From GCA-2686265 sp036010965 (lineage in GTDB: Bacteria; Planctomycetota; UBA1135; GCA-002686595), in contig DASCMO010000059.1 of NCBI GenBank assembly GCA_036010965.1, positions 14,117 to 78,116 of the forward strand: a DNA stretch of 64,000 bases, given 5' to 3'. This document shows positions 18,178 through 28,000 of the stretch, piece after piece. Every line of letters starts with the position of its first letter. Position 1 is the first letter of the stretch. Under the pieces are notes generated by a model. That model did no database searches, was not told the DNA's origin, and worked only from the letters and a program-made list of their open reading frames with translations. The position numbers were made by a program, and so were the translations under genes.

Positions 18178-18741
18178 ATGACTGACACGAAGACGCCCAG
18201 CCTCCTGGTCTGGATGGACATGGAGATGAGTGGCCTCGATCCGCGCACCGACCGTGTGCTCGAGATGGCGACCCTCGTGACCGACGGCGACCTCGAGGTC
18301 GTGGCGGAGGGACCCGAGCTGGTGATCCATCAGTCGGAGAGTGTCCTCGAGGCGATGGACGAGTGGAACCGGACCCACCACGGGGATTCGGGCCTGACGA
18401 ACCGCGTGCGGGAGTCCACGCTTGACGAGGCCGAGGCCGAGCGCCTGACCCTCAAGTTCATCGCGGAACACTGCCCGCCCCAGACCGCTCCCCTGGCGGG
18501 GAACTCGATCTGGCAGGACCGTCGCTTCCTGGTGGAGTACATGCCGCTGATCGACGCTCACCTCCACTACCGTCTGGTGGATGTGTCGAGCGTGAAGGAA
18601 CTCGTGCGCCGCTGGCGGCCCGAGGTGCTGGCCGATGCGCCTCGCAAGGCAGGCGCTCACCGAGCCCTGGAGGACATCCTCGAATCCGTGGCCGAGCTGC
18701 GCTTCTACCGCGAGCGGATCTTCTCCGCCCCTTCGGCCTGA
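18178..18741 (+). CDS. orn: Oligoribonuclease
   Basis: A 187-residue 3'-5' exoribonuclease of the DEDDh family that degrades di- to pentanucleotides, including pGpG from cyclic-di-GMP turnover. The catalytic residues are visible: Asp14 and Glu16 in WMDMEMSGLD, Asp114 in GNSIWQDRRF, and His161 and Asp166 in AHRALEDI. Length matches the E. coli enzyme closely. A TATGGT hexamer ends 8 nt before the ATG, and the intervening GAGAGG could also serve as a ribosome-binding site. It converges with the minus-strand repeat protein, with only 13 bp between the stops. Confidence 0.95.
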   Translation: MTDTKTPSLLVWMDMEMSGLDPRTDRVLEMATLVTDGDLEVVAEGPELVIHQSESVLEAMDEWNRTHHGDSGLTNRVRESTLDEAEAERLTLKFIAEHCPPQTAPLAGNSIWQDRRFLVEYMPLIDAHLHYRLVDVSSVKELVRRWRPEVLADAPRKAGAHRALEDILESVAELRFYRERIFSAPSA

Positions 18742-18754
18742 TCGAGGGCGAGGG

Positions 18755-21700
18755 TCAGGGGAGCGCCAGGTGCAGGGTGGCGGTCGAGAGTGGCTCGACT
18801 TCGACCTGGCCTTGAACGGCGGGAGCGCCGGGGGCAGCGATGCGCCAGGCGTAGGGTCCGCGCGGGAGGTGGCTGAGGAGCAGGCTGCCGCCCTCGCCGG
18901 TGGCGACGGCACCGGTTGAAGCCTGCACGCGACCCTCACCGACCCAGGTCGAGACCGCCGTGTCGAACTCGCTGGAGCGCAGGTCCAGGGCGAGGCCGGC
19001 CACGCCTTGGCCGTCGGCGTCGACGACCTCAACGGCCAGATTTCCCAGGCGGCGCACTTGGACGATCAGCGACTCGGAGTCGCCCTTGAACTCGAAGGTC
19101 GCTCCCGCATCCCAGCAATTCGCCGGCAGGGCCTCGACGCGGTAGGTGCCGTGGCCGACACGCTCCCAACTGGCCCGGCCGTCGGAGTCGGTCGCTCTGT
19201 ACCCGAGGGTCGTACGCGGGGACGGCGAGTACAGCGTCAGGGGTGCGCCGGGGATGGGCCTGGAATCGTCCATGAGCCGCACGGTCAGGTCGTCGTCGCA
19301 GTCGAGCTTCAACTCGACGAAGGTGTCATCGGTCAGGGAGAGGTCGACCTCGGTCCTCGGCGAGAGACCCAGGCTGTTGTGCTGAACGAAGAGGGAGACC
19401 CGGTCGAATCGCAGGCCCTCGAAGATCGCCGTGCCATCGGAGCGCACGAGTTCGTTCGCCCGCACCAGACCCCCGGGCCCGATGGCGCTCACCGTGGCGT
19501 CTCGCACGGGGTTCCCGTCCCCGTCGATGACCCGGGCCTCCAGCTTGGGGCCGAATAGAGGCACCCGAATGACGCGCGGCACGCCCGGAGCGAAGCGCTG
19601 GTGGACGCTGGCGTACACCGTGTCCTGGTTCCAGTCGTGCATGACCTCGACCGTGACTTCGTCGGCGGTGACGAGTGGTACTTCGATCCTGTCGCGATCC
19701 CCGATTAAGCCCATGAAGACGTTGGACACCCCACCACGGTGGTCGGGAAATCTGAGGACCAGCGAGGCCGCGGGCGGTGGCTCGCGTCCTTCCTCGGTGA
19801 CGAACTCCACGATGACCGGCGCGGGAGTTTCAAATGGGAGGCGAACCACCCACTCCCGGCCCGGGGACAGCCGGATCGCGCCGAGGCCCAGCATGCCTCC
19901 GCCGTGCCAGCAGAGGTCCATCATGTGTGTCCCGGGTTCGACGTCCTCCAGCTCGAGGACGCCGTTGGAGGGGAAGCGAGTCAGGGGAATGGCCCCGTGC
20001 CCGTTTGCTTGGGAGGTGAGCCACACACCCCGCTCTGGAATGGGTTCGGAGTGCACGAGCTCGACCCGCAGCTTCTGAGGGCGCGAGAGCGCGATCACGC
20101 CGAAGTCCACGCGACCGTCCCGGAATGAGCCTTCGCGCGTGGCCGACGCGTAGCCCGGGGCGGAGGCTGTGATCCTGCCCACCTCGGCGGCGAAGCACTC
20201 CACTTCGAAGGACCCGTCGGCGCCCACCCGAAAGGCTCGTCCGCGGGAGCCCATCCTCGACCGTGCGTAGAGCATCTGCGGATCCACGGTGGCGCCGGGC
20301 ACGGGCTTGCCGGTGACGGCGTCGAGGACCGCGCCCACCCCCGGCGTCGGCTCGGCCACCTCGAGCAGCACTCCTGTGTCGCCCTCGGCCGTGACCTGCG
20401 CCTTCGCCGGAGCGCTCTGAGCTAGGTCGCTCCCCACGGTTGCCAGCAGTGTGACCTCGCCGACCGGGGCCGTCGAGATCTCGAATGATCCGTCCTTGCG
20501 CTCCGAGAAGTGGGCCACTTTTCGTGCTGCGAAGAGGTCGTACCAGTAGATTACCTTGAAGTCCTCGACGGGCTCACCTCCCCGTAGGCAGCGCCCGTGG
20601 AGTCGGCCCGCGCGCTCGAGGAAGACTTCGAAGACCTTGCCCGGAGGAGTTGCGTTTGGGCACTGGATGTGCGTTTCCGTACCGGCGACGAACCCTCCGG
20701 CGCTCCCTTCGATGTCCAGCCAGCTGAGGGTCGTCGGCGTACCTCGTACCGTGGCTTCCCCCTCTTCGTCGGCCCAGGCTCGCGCCTGATGTCGTCTTTC
20801 GTCGTCCTCGCGCCAGACCCAGGAGACCGTGACGCGACCGTGCGGGACTGGGACCTTGCCCGTCGGGGTCTTCTTGACCAGCCGTACGAGCAGCTCGTTG
20901 CCCAGCTCAGGCCGAAACTCGACGGTCAGGAGCGCTCCCGGCGAGGGTGGTTCGCGCACTTCCTCGAGGGGGATGAAGTCACCGCCCTCGAGACGAAAGA
21001 CGAAGCGCACGGCGTCCGCGAGAAGCGGGAGGTCGATCGCCCCCCAGGTCCCGTCTTCCGCCACTCCCGACGAGCCCAGGAGCTTCAGGTCGCCGTTGGA
21101 GAGTTCGGCCAGGCCCAGTACCCGAGCGAGGGGCATCGACGTCTCGCTCCAGACCGTGCCGCGGGCAGCGAAGGTGTCGTCGAGGACGAGGGTGAGCGCC
21201 TTCGTGTCGCCGTCGGGTCGCACGGGAGCCGAGCGCCGCTTGCCGGCACTGGCCCACAGGACCGTCGGGAGGCGTGACGGGAAGACTGCCGCCCGTCCCG
21301 TCCCGTCGCTCGTCGAGCGCCGCTCGAGGCATGCCAGGGCGCGATCGTCGGGGCTGCCGGGGAGCGTTCCGCCGGCACCGGGCAGAGCCGAGAAGAGTGC
21401 GGCCCGCTCGTGCGCTGACAGTCCGCGCTGGACCACCAGGGCGCCCTCGACGGGTTCCCCGGCACGGTCCGTCACGCGCACCTCGAGTCGCGGCGCCTCC
21501 TCCAGGACGAGGGCGGCTCCCGGCTTCCACCGCGGGTCCTCTCCCGGCGCCGCCCAGCGAGCGATGTGCTCGGCGTGGGTGATCCACACCAGCGCCTCGC
21601 TCTCAGGCGTCTCCCCGACACCAGGCGAGAAGACCCGTCCCGCCTCATCGCTGGGGCCGCCGACGCTCGCCGCTTCGTGTCCGTCAGCGTGTTTGTCGGC

Positions 21701-22066
21701 ATCGGGGTGAGTGCACCAGGACACGGGCGCTCCAGCCACCGGTTCTCCGCGGCCGTCGACCAGGCGGAAGGCGCTCGGGCGACCGCCGCCTGCCTCGCGC
21801 TCCCTCTCGACCGGATTCAGGGCGGAAGCGGGGGGGCTCGCCGTTCTCATGCGGTTCCCGTGTGACCGGGCAGCGGTGACCGGTGTCGGTTCGTCGGGCG
21901 CGCCCTGCTCGCCCTGGATGGGCACGGGCCCCGCGGACCCGCTCCTCTTCCCCCCTCCAATTCCCAGGACTGTTCCCGGCTCCGCCGGTCCCCCCTCGAT
22001 GAAGCGCCACGCGCCGATCCCTGCGATGACGGCCAGAACGATCCCGATCAGGACTGACGGCTTCAT
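18755..22066 (-). CDS. Large carboxypeptidase-regulatory-repeat surface protein
   Basis: An 1103-residue protein of unknown function, probably anchored or exported. One hydrophobic helix lies at about residues 5-20. At least five carboxypeptidase regulatory-like (Ig-like) units can be read from their DGxGxPVxxAxV signature, near residues 102 (DGRGEPVAGAPV), 195 (DRAGEPVEGALV), 579 (TGKPVPGATV), 840 (DGDGNPVRDATV) and 1009 (DADGQGVAGLAL). There is no catalytic motif. I chose ATG 22066 because a signal-anchor follows and GAGG precedes it; the open frame extends to 22249 but with non-protein-like sequence. It is the last gene of a minus-strand operon headed by a sigma-like protein. Confidence 0.8.
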   Translation of the reverse strand: MKPSVLIGIVLAVIAGIGAWRFIEGGPAEPGTVLGIGGGKRSGSAGPVPIQGEQGAPDEPTPVTAARSHGNRMRTASPPASALNPVEREREAGGGRPSAFRLVDGRGEPVAGAPVSWCTHPDADKHADGHEAASVGGPSDEAGRVFSPGVGETPESEALVWITHAEHIARWAAPGEDPRWKPGAALVLEEAPRLEVRVTDRAGEPVEGALVVQRGLSAHERAALFSALPGAGGTLPGSPDDRALACLERRSTSDGTGRAAVFPSRLPTVLWASAGKRRSAPVRPDGDTKALTLVLDDTFAARGTVWSETSMPLARVLGLAELSNGDLKLLGSSGVAEDGTWGAIDLPLLADAVRFVFRLEGGDFIPLEEVREPPSPGALLTVEFRPELGNELLVRLVKKTPTGKVPVPHGRVTVSWVWREDDERRHQARAWADEEGEATVRGTPTTLSWLDIEGSAGGFVAGTETHIQCPNATPPGKVFEVFLERAGRLHGRCLRGGEPVEDFKVIYWYDLFAARKVAHFSERKDGSFEISTAPVGEVTLLATVGSDLAQSAPAKAQVTAEGDTGVLLEVAEPTPGVGAVLDAVTGKPVPGATVDPQMLYARSRMGSRGRAFRVGADGSFEVECFAAEVGRITASAPGYASATREGSFRDGRVDFGVIALSRPQKLRVELVHSEPIPERGVWLTSQANGHGAIPLTRFPSNGVLELEDVEPGTHMMDLCWHGGGMLGLGAIRLSPGREWVVRLPFETPAPVIVEFVTEEGREPPPAASLVLRFPDHRGGVSNVFMGLIGDRDRIEVPLVTADEVTVEVMHDWNQDTVYASVHQRFAPGVPRVIRVPLFGPKLEARVIDGDGNPVRDATVSAIGPGGLVRANELVRSDGTAIFEGLRFDRVSLFVQHNSLGLSPRTEVDLSLTDDTFVELKLDCDDDLTVRLMDDSRPIPGAPLTLYSPSPRTTLGYRATDSDGRASWERVGHGTYRVEALPANCWDAGATFEFKGDSESLIVQVRRLGNLAVEVVDADGQGVAGLALDLRSSEFDTAVSTWVGEGRVQASTGAVATGEGGSLLLSHLPRGPYAWRIAAPGAPAVQGQVEVEPLSTATLHLALP

Positions 22067-22136
22067 GACACCTCGCTCCTCGCCTTGTTGGGTGATCTTG
22101 CGAAGGACGACTCCCGCCTCCTTGTGGGCGGTTCCC

Positions 22137-22268
22137 TCACGGCACATCACCGCCCCCCTGAGCCGCGGCACCGGACCAGTTCGCGGGAAGGCAGGCCAGG
22201 AGGGTTCCGGCCGGCAACGCCCGCCTGCGGTCGGGCGCACCTGAGTCAATCCACTGAGGGAACGTCAC
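22137..22268 (-). CDS. 43-residue mini ORF, duplicate of the neighbouring signal-peptide ORF
   Basis: A very short frame starting with GTG, which overlaps the stop of the previous mini ORF as GTGA. After a basic stretch (PDRRRAL) it reads LPAGTLLACLPANWSGAAAQGGGD and then stops. This aligns without gaps to LLAGILLVCVFAGWTGAAAQGGGD in the neighbour, so the two are tandem duplicates. The hydrophobic core is interrupted by prolines, so this copy may be decaying. Whether it is translated is unknown. Confidence 0.4.
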   Translation of the reverse strand: MTFPQWIDSGAPDRRRALPAGTLLACLPANWSGAAAQGGGDVP

Positions 22269-22483
22269 TCGAGGGAGCGTCCTTCATGCCCTCCCGCGCA
22301 CTCGGCGCAAGGGGAGGGACTGGGGACTTGCACGGAGGTTTCCACTTTCCTGCGGGCGCGCGTGAATGGAAAACCATCACCGCCCCCCTGGGCCGCGGCG
22401 CCGGTCCAGCCTGCGAAAACGCAGACCAGCAGGATCCCTGCCAGCAGGGCCCGCGCGATGTCAGCGGCTCGCGACGAGGTCAT
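22265..22483 (-). CDS. 72-residue small secreted protein
   Basis: A small protein with a clear signal-peptide-like N-terminus: charged (SSRAADIAR), then hydrophobic ALLAGILLVCVFAGW, then a probable cleavage site near GAAAQ. The short mature part contains PCAEC. The ATG at 22483 overlaps the end of the preceding gene by 23 nt; another in-frame ATG at 22510 would add nine residues. It sits between the helical protein gene and the large repeat protein, all in one direction with overlapping ends. No family recognised. Confidence 0.5.
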   Translation of the reverse strand: MTSSRAADIARALLAGILLVCVFAGWTGAAAQGGGDGFPFTRARRKVETSVQVPSPSPCAECAGGHEGRSLE

Positions 22484-23471
22484 CTGAAAGAAGATCATCT
22501 GAGAAAACACGGTTCATCCCTTCTCGCGCCTTGGGCGCATCGTCGTTCAGTTCGCGGGCCAGGCGCGACGCCTGCCGCGTGGCGGTCCACATGCCCCGCT
22601 TGCGCTCGTGCCTGCGGTCCTCGACCCAGGTGTCCAGGGTCTCTGCGGAAGCCTCTCCGTACGCCTCTTCAAAGCACCGCGCAGCGGTCTGGGCTTCCTC
22701 GCGATCACCGATCTGGAGTGACCAGGCGCACCAGCTCAGGGTGCTGTTGGCGGAGGCGCCGTCGAACTGCGCCGCAGCGCGATAGGCGTCCCGGGCCGCT
22801 TGCGGACGGTCAGCCAGACCGTTGACCGCGCCCTTCCAGTTCAGGCTCATCATGGACAGACGCGGATCGAAGGTGCGCGCGGCGATCTCCCCGAAGGTGA
22901 CGTGGGCGCTGTGGAGTTGCCTCGAGTGCGCCTGCTCCAGCCCAACGTAGTAGCGGCTGTGGTCGTCGGGGACCAGTCGGAACAGGGCCGCCGCCAGGCG
23001 GGCAAGGTGGCCGGGGAGTTGGGGGTGCTCGCGGCCGACCCCCAACGACTCCAGGATCGTCCGCCCCGCGCTGTCTTCGCCGAAGGAAGAGGTGAGGGAG
23101 CTAATCGTCTCCTCGAGGTTCCCGGCGGGACGGGGTCCTCGCGTGGAACCACCGCGCCTCGGTTCGAGCCGGAGTCGCCATCGGGCGAGCAACTCCATCC
23201 GCTCATCCTCCAGGAATCGCTCCTCGAACATCGTGCGCAACAGCAGCGCCGCTTCTTCGCGGTAGACGAGTAGCAGTTCGCGCTCGGCGGCCGTCAGGCC
23301 GGTGGCCCAGGGGCTCACCGGTTCCTCGTCCAAGGTGCTCGAAGCTCCGGGCCGGGCGGCGCGCCGAAGGAGGCTGGAAGCGGGGTCGATGGCGATCTCG
23401 TGTAGCAGGCGGGCGATCTCCGGATCGAGCGGCGGTCGGGCGCGGGCCTGGGGGTCTCGTTGGGTTTTCAT
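22461..23471 (-). CDS. Helical hypothetical protein in sigma-like operon
   Basis: A 336-residue, mostly alpha-helical protein with no recognised domain. The N-terminal half is rich in Arg and Glu (ERELLLVYREEAALLLRTMFEERF). The second half has helix pairs that recall TPR-like repeats: LSWCAWSLQIGDREEAQTA and ARCFEEAYGEAS. There is no signal peptide, so it is probably cytoplasmic. The ATG at 23471 overlaps the stop of the sigma-like gene as ATGA, which fixes the start even though the frame is open further upstream. Position suggests a partner or regulator of the sigma-like protein; that is inference. Confidence 0.65.
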   Translation of the reverse strand: MKTQRDPQARARPPLDPEIARLLHEIAIDPASSLLRRAARPGASSTLDEEPVSPWATGLTAAERELLLVYREEAALLLRTMFEERFLEDERMELLARWRLRLEPRRGGSTRGPRPAGNLEETISSLTSSFGEDSAGRTILESLGVGREHPQLPGHLARLAAALFRLVPDDHSRYYVGLEQAHSRQLHSAHVTFGEIAARTFDPRLSMMSLNWKGAVNGLADRPQAARDAYRAAAQFDGASANSTLSWCAWSLQIGDREEAQTAARCFEEAYGEASAETLDTWVEDRRHERKRGMWTATRQASRLARELNDDAPKAREGMNRVFSDDLLSDDLVASR

Positions 23472-24214
23472 GATCTCGTTTCCTCTCGGGGGGGAAGGGG
23501 GCTTCCTGCTCGGGAAGCGTCGCCGCCGGGGCCATTTGCACCGGCCAGCGTTCCCGGAGCGGAGAAGGCCAGTGCGGAGAAGGCCTCGACGAGGCGGCGG
23601 CGGATCACCACCTGTGGGTCCGTCCCGTTGGTCGTGGTGGCGGCCTGTGCACAGCTCGCTATCGACTTTCCCTCGACCACCGCCGCGAAGAACGCGCGCC
23701 GCGTCGGTTCGGGCAGGCCGTTGAAGGTTGCGCAGGCGCGCGGAAGGGAAGCGGGCTCGATCCCCAGGGTGCCGCACAGGATGGCGGCGGGCAGGTCGTC
23801 GTCGGCTTCCGGGGTCCGGCGAGCGACTTCCTCGCGCGCCGCGCCCCGCTCGTCCGCGCGCAAGAGGTCGTCGATGGCGGCGTCCACTCCCTCGGCAACC
23901 CACCTCGTACCTTCCCCGCCCGCGCTGTCGGCACGGGCGGTTTCCAGTGTCGCCGTCAGGGCGATTCGGGCTCGGGCGCGTCGCTCCACACGCGCCGCTT
24001 CCAGGAGCAGGGCGCGCTGGGCGAGCCGCCGGGCACAACGCCGCGAGAGCTGCATGGGATCGTCCTCCCACAGGCGCCGGACGAGGGCGCGCGCGTGGTC
24101 ACCTTCCGATCCCCACTCCACGGTCCGGCCCTCGCCGCTCGCGTCGGACTCGGGGGCCGCCACGGTGTCGAGGCGGCGGTCAATACCAGGGTCGTACGTG
24201 CCAGGGTCGTGCAT
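23468..24214 (-). CDS. Sigma-70-region-4-like protein, degenerate
   Basis: A 248-residue protein. Residues around 170-195 read LPEPTRRAFFAAVVEGKSI, which matches the opening of sigma-70 region 4 (LPxxxRxAFxLxxxEGxS). The expected helix-turn-helix that should follow is poorly preserved. The middle is Arg/Ala-rich and helical. I do not see a convincing region 2. It may be a divergent ECF-type sigma factor or an unrelated helical protein. The N-terminus begins with a repeated DPGTYDPG, from a 15-bp DNA repeat (CCAGGGTCGT at 24186 and 24201), so the true start could be further in. It heads the minus-strand operon, diverging from msrA. Confidence 0.5.
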   Translation of the reverse strand: MHDPGTYDPGIDRRLDTVAAPESDASGEGRTVEWGSEGDHARALVRRLWEDDPMQLSRRCARRLAQRALLLEAARVERRARARIALTATLETARADSAGGEGTRWVAEGVDAAIDDLLRADERGAAREEVARRTPEADDDLPAAILCGTLGIEPASLPRACATFNGLPEPTRRAFFAAVVEGKSIASCAQAATTTNGTDPQVVIRRRLVEAFSALAFSAPGTLAGANGPGGDASRAGSPLPPREETRS

Positions 24215-24400
24215 CCTGCGAGCGCAGTGCCACGAGGCGAAGCGTTGGTCCGACCTTGGAACGGCCAGCCGCAGCCGTCAACGGGACCGGAGCCGCGGCG
24301 GCCCAAAAGCGGCCCCACATCCTCGCCGGGCGTGTTCCCAGGATCGGGGAGGGGGCGGGGAGGCTTCTGATTCCCCATTCCCCCCGACGCCGTGGAGGTC

Positions 24401-24429
24401 CCGACAGTCCGCCCGCGGGAAGGTAGAAT
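24401..24429 (+). promoter_or_regulatory. Candidate msrA promoter
   Basis: CCGACA (24401-24406) and TAGAAT (24424-24429) are separated by 17 nt. The second box ends 8 nt before the ATG at 24438, so the transcript would be leaderless or nearly so. The 223-bp divergent region 24215-24437 holds no gene. Confidence 0.45.
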
Positions 24430-24437
24430 CGGCGGCG

Positions 24438-25061
24438 ATGCGAACCTCCGCCTTCGGACTCCTGGCCCTGGCCTTGACGGCCTGTGGATCCCAGACCATG
24501 ACCGACCTTCCCGCCTCCCAGCCCGCTCCCGTCCCCGACGAGCCCGCCGCCGCCGTCGCCACCTTCGGCGCCGGGTGCTTCTGGTGCGTCGAGGCCGTCC
24601 TGGATCGGCTCGAGGGCGTCAGCGACGTCTCCTCGGGCTACATGGGCGGGCACGTGGAAGACCCCACCTACCGCCAGATCTGCAACGGCGATACGGGACA
24701 CGCCGAGGTCGTGCAGGTGCGCTTCGACCCCGAGCGCGTCTCCTTTGAGGACCTCCTGGCCTGGTTCTGGCGCCTGCACGATCCGACCACCCTCAACCGC
24801 CAGGGAGCGGACGAGGGCACGCAATACCGCTCAGCGATCTTCTATCACTCCGAGGAGCAGCGCCTGCAAGCTGAGGCAGCGCGCGCGGAGCGCGACGCGT
24901 CGGGCGAGTTCAACGCTCCGATCGTGACGGAGATCACCGCCGCGGCCACCTTCTACACGGCCGAGGGCTACCACCAGGATTACTACGAGATGAACAAGCG
25001 CCAGCCTTACTGTCGGATGGTCATTCAGCCCAAGCTCAACAAGCTGGGTCTCGATCGGTGA
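24438..25061 (+). CDS. msrA: Peptide-methionine (S)-S-oxide reductase, lipoprotein
   Basis: A 207-residue MsrA that reduces methionine-S-sulfoxide in damaged proteins. The active site GCFWC is at residues 46-50, with Cys47 as nucleophile. Family segments GYMGGHVEDPTYRQICNGDTGHAE and EGYHQDYYEMNKRQPYC follow. An N-terminal lipobox (LTACGS) and a Pro/Ala-rich linker precede the domain, so the enzyme is probably periplasmic. ATG 24438 was chosen for that signal; the frame is open far upstream but overlaps the divergent operon. The stop overlaps the GTG of the next gene (GTGA). Confidence 0.95.
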   Translation: MRTSAFGLLALALTACGSQTMTDLPASQPAPVPDEPAAAVATFGAGCFWCVEAVLDRLEGVSDVSSGYMGGHVEDPTYRQICNGDTGHAEVVQVRFDPERVSFEDLLAWFWRLHDPTTLNRQGADEGTQYRSAIFYHSEEQRLQAEAARAERDASGEFNAPIVTEITAAATFYTAEGYHQDYYEMNKRQPYCRMVIQPKLNKLGLDR

Positions 25062-28000
25062 GCGCGGGCCGCCCCGTCGTCGCGAGTCGAATAGGCCTAT
25101 GTGCGGCGCTCACCGCCGCTCTGTCCGCCCCGGCCGCGGGCGGTGACTGGCCCATGTTCCGGGCCGACGCCCAGCGCAGCGCCCACACGAGCGAGCCGCT
25201 TCCCGCAGAGCTCTCCCCGGCCTGGACCTATCGGCCTGACCACGCGCCGGCCCCCGCCTGGCCCAACCTGGCGCGTATGCGCTTCGATCGCGCCCACCAC
25301 GTGGCCGTGGCGGCAGGGGTGGTCGTCTTCGGCGGCTCGGTGGACGGGCGCGTCGTGGCCCTCGATGCCGCCGACGGCAGCGAGCGCTGGTCGGTGTTCT
25401 GCGAGGGGCCCGTGCGCTTCGCCCCGGCCATCGACGCCGACCTGGTGTTCGTCGCCAGCGACGACGGCTTCCTGCGCGCCCTCGACCTCCAGAGCGGTGC
25501 TGTGCGCTGGAAGCGCCGCGGCGGCCCTGACGGCCGGCGCGTGCTCGGCAACGAGCGCGTGATCTCCCGCTGGCCCGTGCGCGGCGGGCCGGTCGTGCGC
25601 GACGGCGTCGTCTACTTCGTCGCAGGCATCTGGCCCTCCGACGGCGTCTTCGTGCACGCCCTCGACGCGCCCACCGGCCGCACCCTGTGGGTCGAGGACG
25701 AGTCCGGCTCCCTGCGCATGGCTCAGCCTCACGGCGGCGCCGAGGCGGAGAGCGGCGTGGCGGCCCAGGGGCATCTGGTTGCGAGCGACGAGCTCCTGCT
25801 CGTGCCCACCGGACGCGCCGTTCCGGCTGCCTTCCGCCGCAGCGACGGGGCCTTCGAGTACTACCGACTGCAGTCCGAGAGTCCTCGCGGCGGAACGGCG
25901 ACCATGGCCTCGGGCAAGCTGTTCTTCAACAGCGGCCGCTTCTTCGACGCCAAGACCGGCGCCGCCGGGGGAGCGGCGGGCAGCGCGGGGTCCGCTATCG
26001 CGGGTCTGCCAGACGGGATCGTCACGACCTCGGCCAAGGGGCTGACCGTGCACCGCTGGCAGGAGCTCGAGGACGGAACACGCGGGCTGCGCCCCACCCT
26101 CTCGGTGGCGAGCGTCGTCGCCGACCGCTCCCTGATCGTCTGCTCCGAGCAGGCCGTGGCGGGCGGAAAGGGCAGCCTGCAGCGCGTGGACCTGCGAAGC
26201 GGCGAGGTGGACTGGCAGCTCCACGATTTGTCCGGCAGCGTGCTGAGCCTGGCCGCTGCCGACGGACGGCTCTTCGCGAGCCTGGACGACGGGACGATCC
26301 TGGCCTTCGCCGCGCCTGCCACGCCCGCCGTCGAGCCAGCGCTGCGCGGTTCGTCCTGGCCCGCGCCGCCCGCTCCCGACGATCGGGTCGAGGCCGCGGC
26401 CGCGGCCATCCTGGAGCGCTCGGGCGTGCGGGCGGGCTACTGCATCGATCTGGAAGCCGGCGACGCCGCCCTGGCGAGCGCCCTCGCCCGGCAGAGTGAG
26501 CTGCGCGTGATCGCCCTCGTGGCCGATCCCGCGCGGGCCACCGCGGCGCGCGAGCGCCTGGCCGCCGAGGGCCTGCTCGGCAGCCGCGTGAGCGTGCACG
26601 AGGCGAGCGCCGCGGACGTCGCCGACTACCCGGCCTGGATAGCGGACCTGGTCGTCTCGGCAGCCTCTCTCTCCGGCGCCGAGGTCGTGCACGCCGCCGC
26701 GCGCCGTCTGCAGCGCCCAGGCGGCGGGGTGTGCTGCTTCGGGCCTGTCGATTCCCTCACGCTCGATCGGCGCGCAGCCCTCGCCGGCGCGGGCTCATGG
26801 ACCCACCAGTACGCCGACCCCGGCAACTCGACTTGCTCCGGCGACGACGTCGACGGTCCGCTCGGGATGCGCTGGTTCCGCGAGGTCGATCAGCGCATGA
26901 CCCAGCGCCACGGACGCGGCCCTGCGCCTCTCGTCCACGACGGGCGGATCTTCTCCCTTGGCCAGGACTCCCTGATGGCCGTGGACGCCTACAACGGGCG
27001 TGTGCATTGGGAAGCCTCTCTGCCGGGCATCCTGGCGGGCTACCAGGGCGATCACCTGATGGGCACGGCGGGCGTCGGCGGCGTGGCGTGCGTGGCCGGA
27101 GACGCTCTCTTTCTGCGGCGCGGCGATCACTGCCTACGCTTCGAGGCGGCCACGGGGGCGCTCGCGGCGCGCTTCGCCGCGCCCGCGCCCACGGAGGGAA
27201 CCGAGGCGATCTGGGGCACCATCGCCTGCGAGGGCGGCCGGTTGTACGGGAGCCTGGCGGACCCCGAGCACGTGGTGACCTATCGCTACCTGAACAGCGG
27301 CGACCTCGCCGTGCAGTTGACCGAATCGCTCACCCTCTTCGCCCTCGACGCGCTGACCGGAGCCGAACTCTGGCGCCACGACGCCGAGCACTCCATCCGT
27401 CACAACGCGCTCGCCATCGGAGGCGGGCGCGTGTTCTTGATCGACCGTCCCCAGGCGAAGCTCGATCGCACGCGAGAGGTAATTGAGGGCAGTGAGCACG
27501 CGCCGGGGACCCTGCGCGCCCTGGACGCGGCCAGCGGCGCGGTCCTGTGGGAGGTAGATGAGGCCTGGGGGACGCTGCTGGCCTGGGGCGCGGCGGGCGA
27601 CGTGCTCTTGATGGGCTATCAGCCCACGCGCTACAGCCTGCGCTCCGAGGTCGGCGGGCGTCTGGCGGCCTTCGCCGCCTCTGACGGCCGCGCGCTCTGG
27701 TCGGAGGAGGCCTCCTACAGCTCGCGACCGGCGATCGTCGGTGCGACGGTCTACGCCCAGGGCGGCGCCTGGGATCTGGCGCGCGGCACGACGATGCCCT
27801 TCCCCTTCTCCCGCTCCTACGGTTGCGGCGTGCTGGCCTGCGGGGAGAAGCTGGTGGTCTTTCGCTCGGCGACCCTCGGCTACAGCGAGCTCGCCGATCC
27901 CGCCCGCATCCAGAACTTCGGCGGCCTGCGCCCGGGATGCTGGATCAACGCCGTCCCCGCCGCCGGGCTGGTCCTGGTGCCCGACGGCTCCGCGGGCTGC

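Noticed and set aside
24186..24210. CCAGGGTCGT direct repeat at the start of the sigma-like gene as an operator
   Set aside because: Only two copies with a 15-bp period, lying within the coding frame (DPGTYDPG); more simply a small coding duplication.
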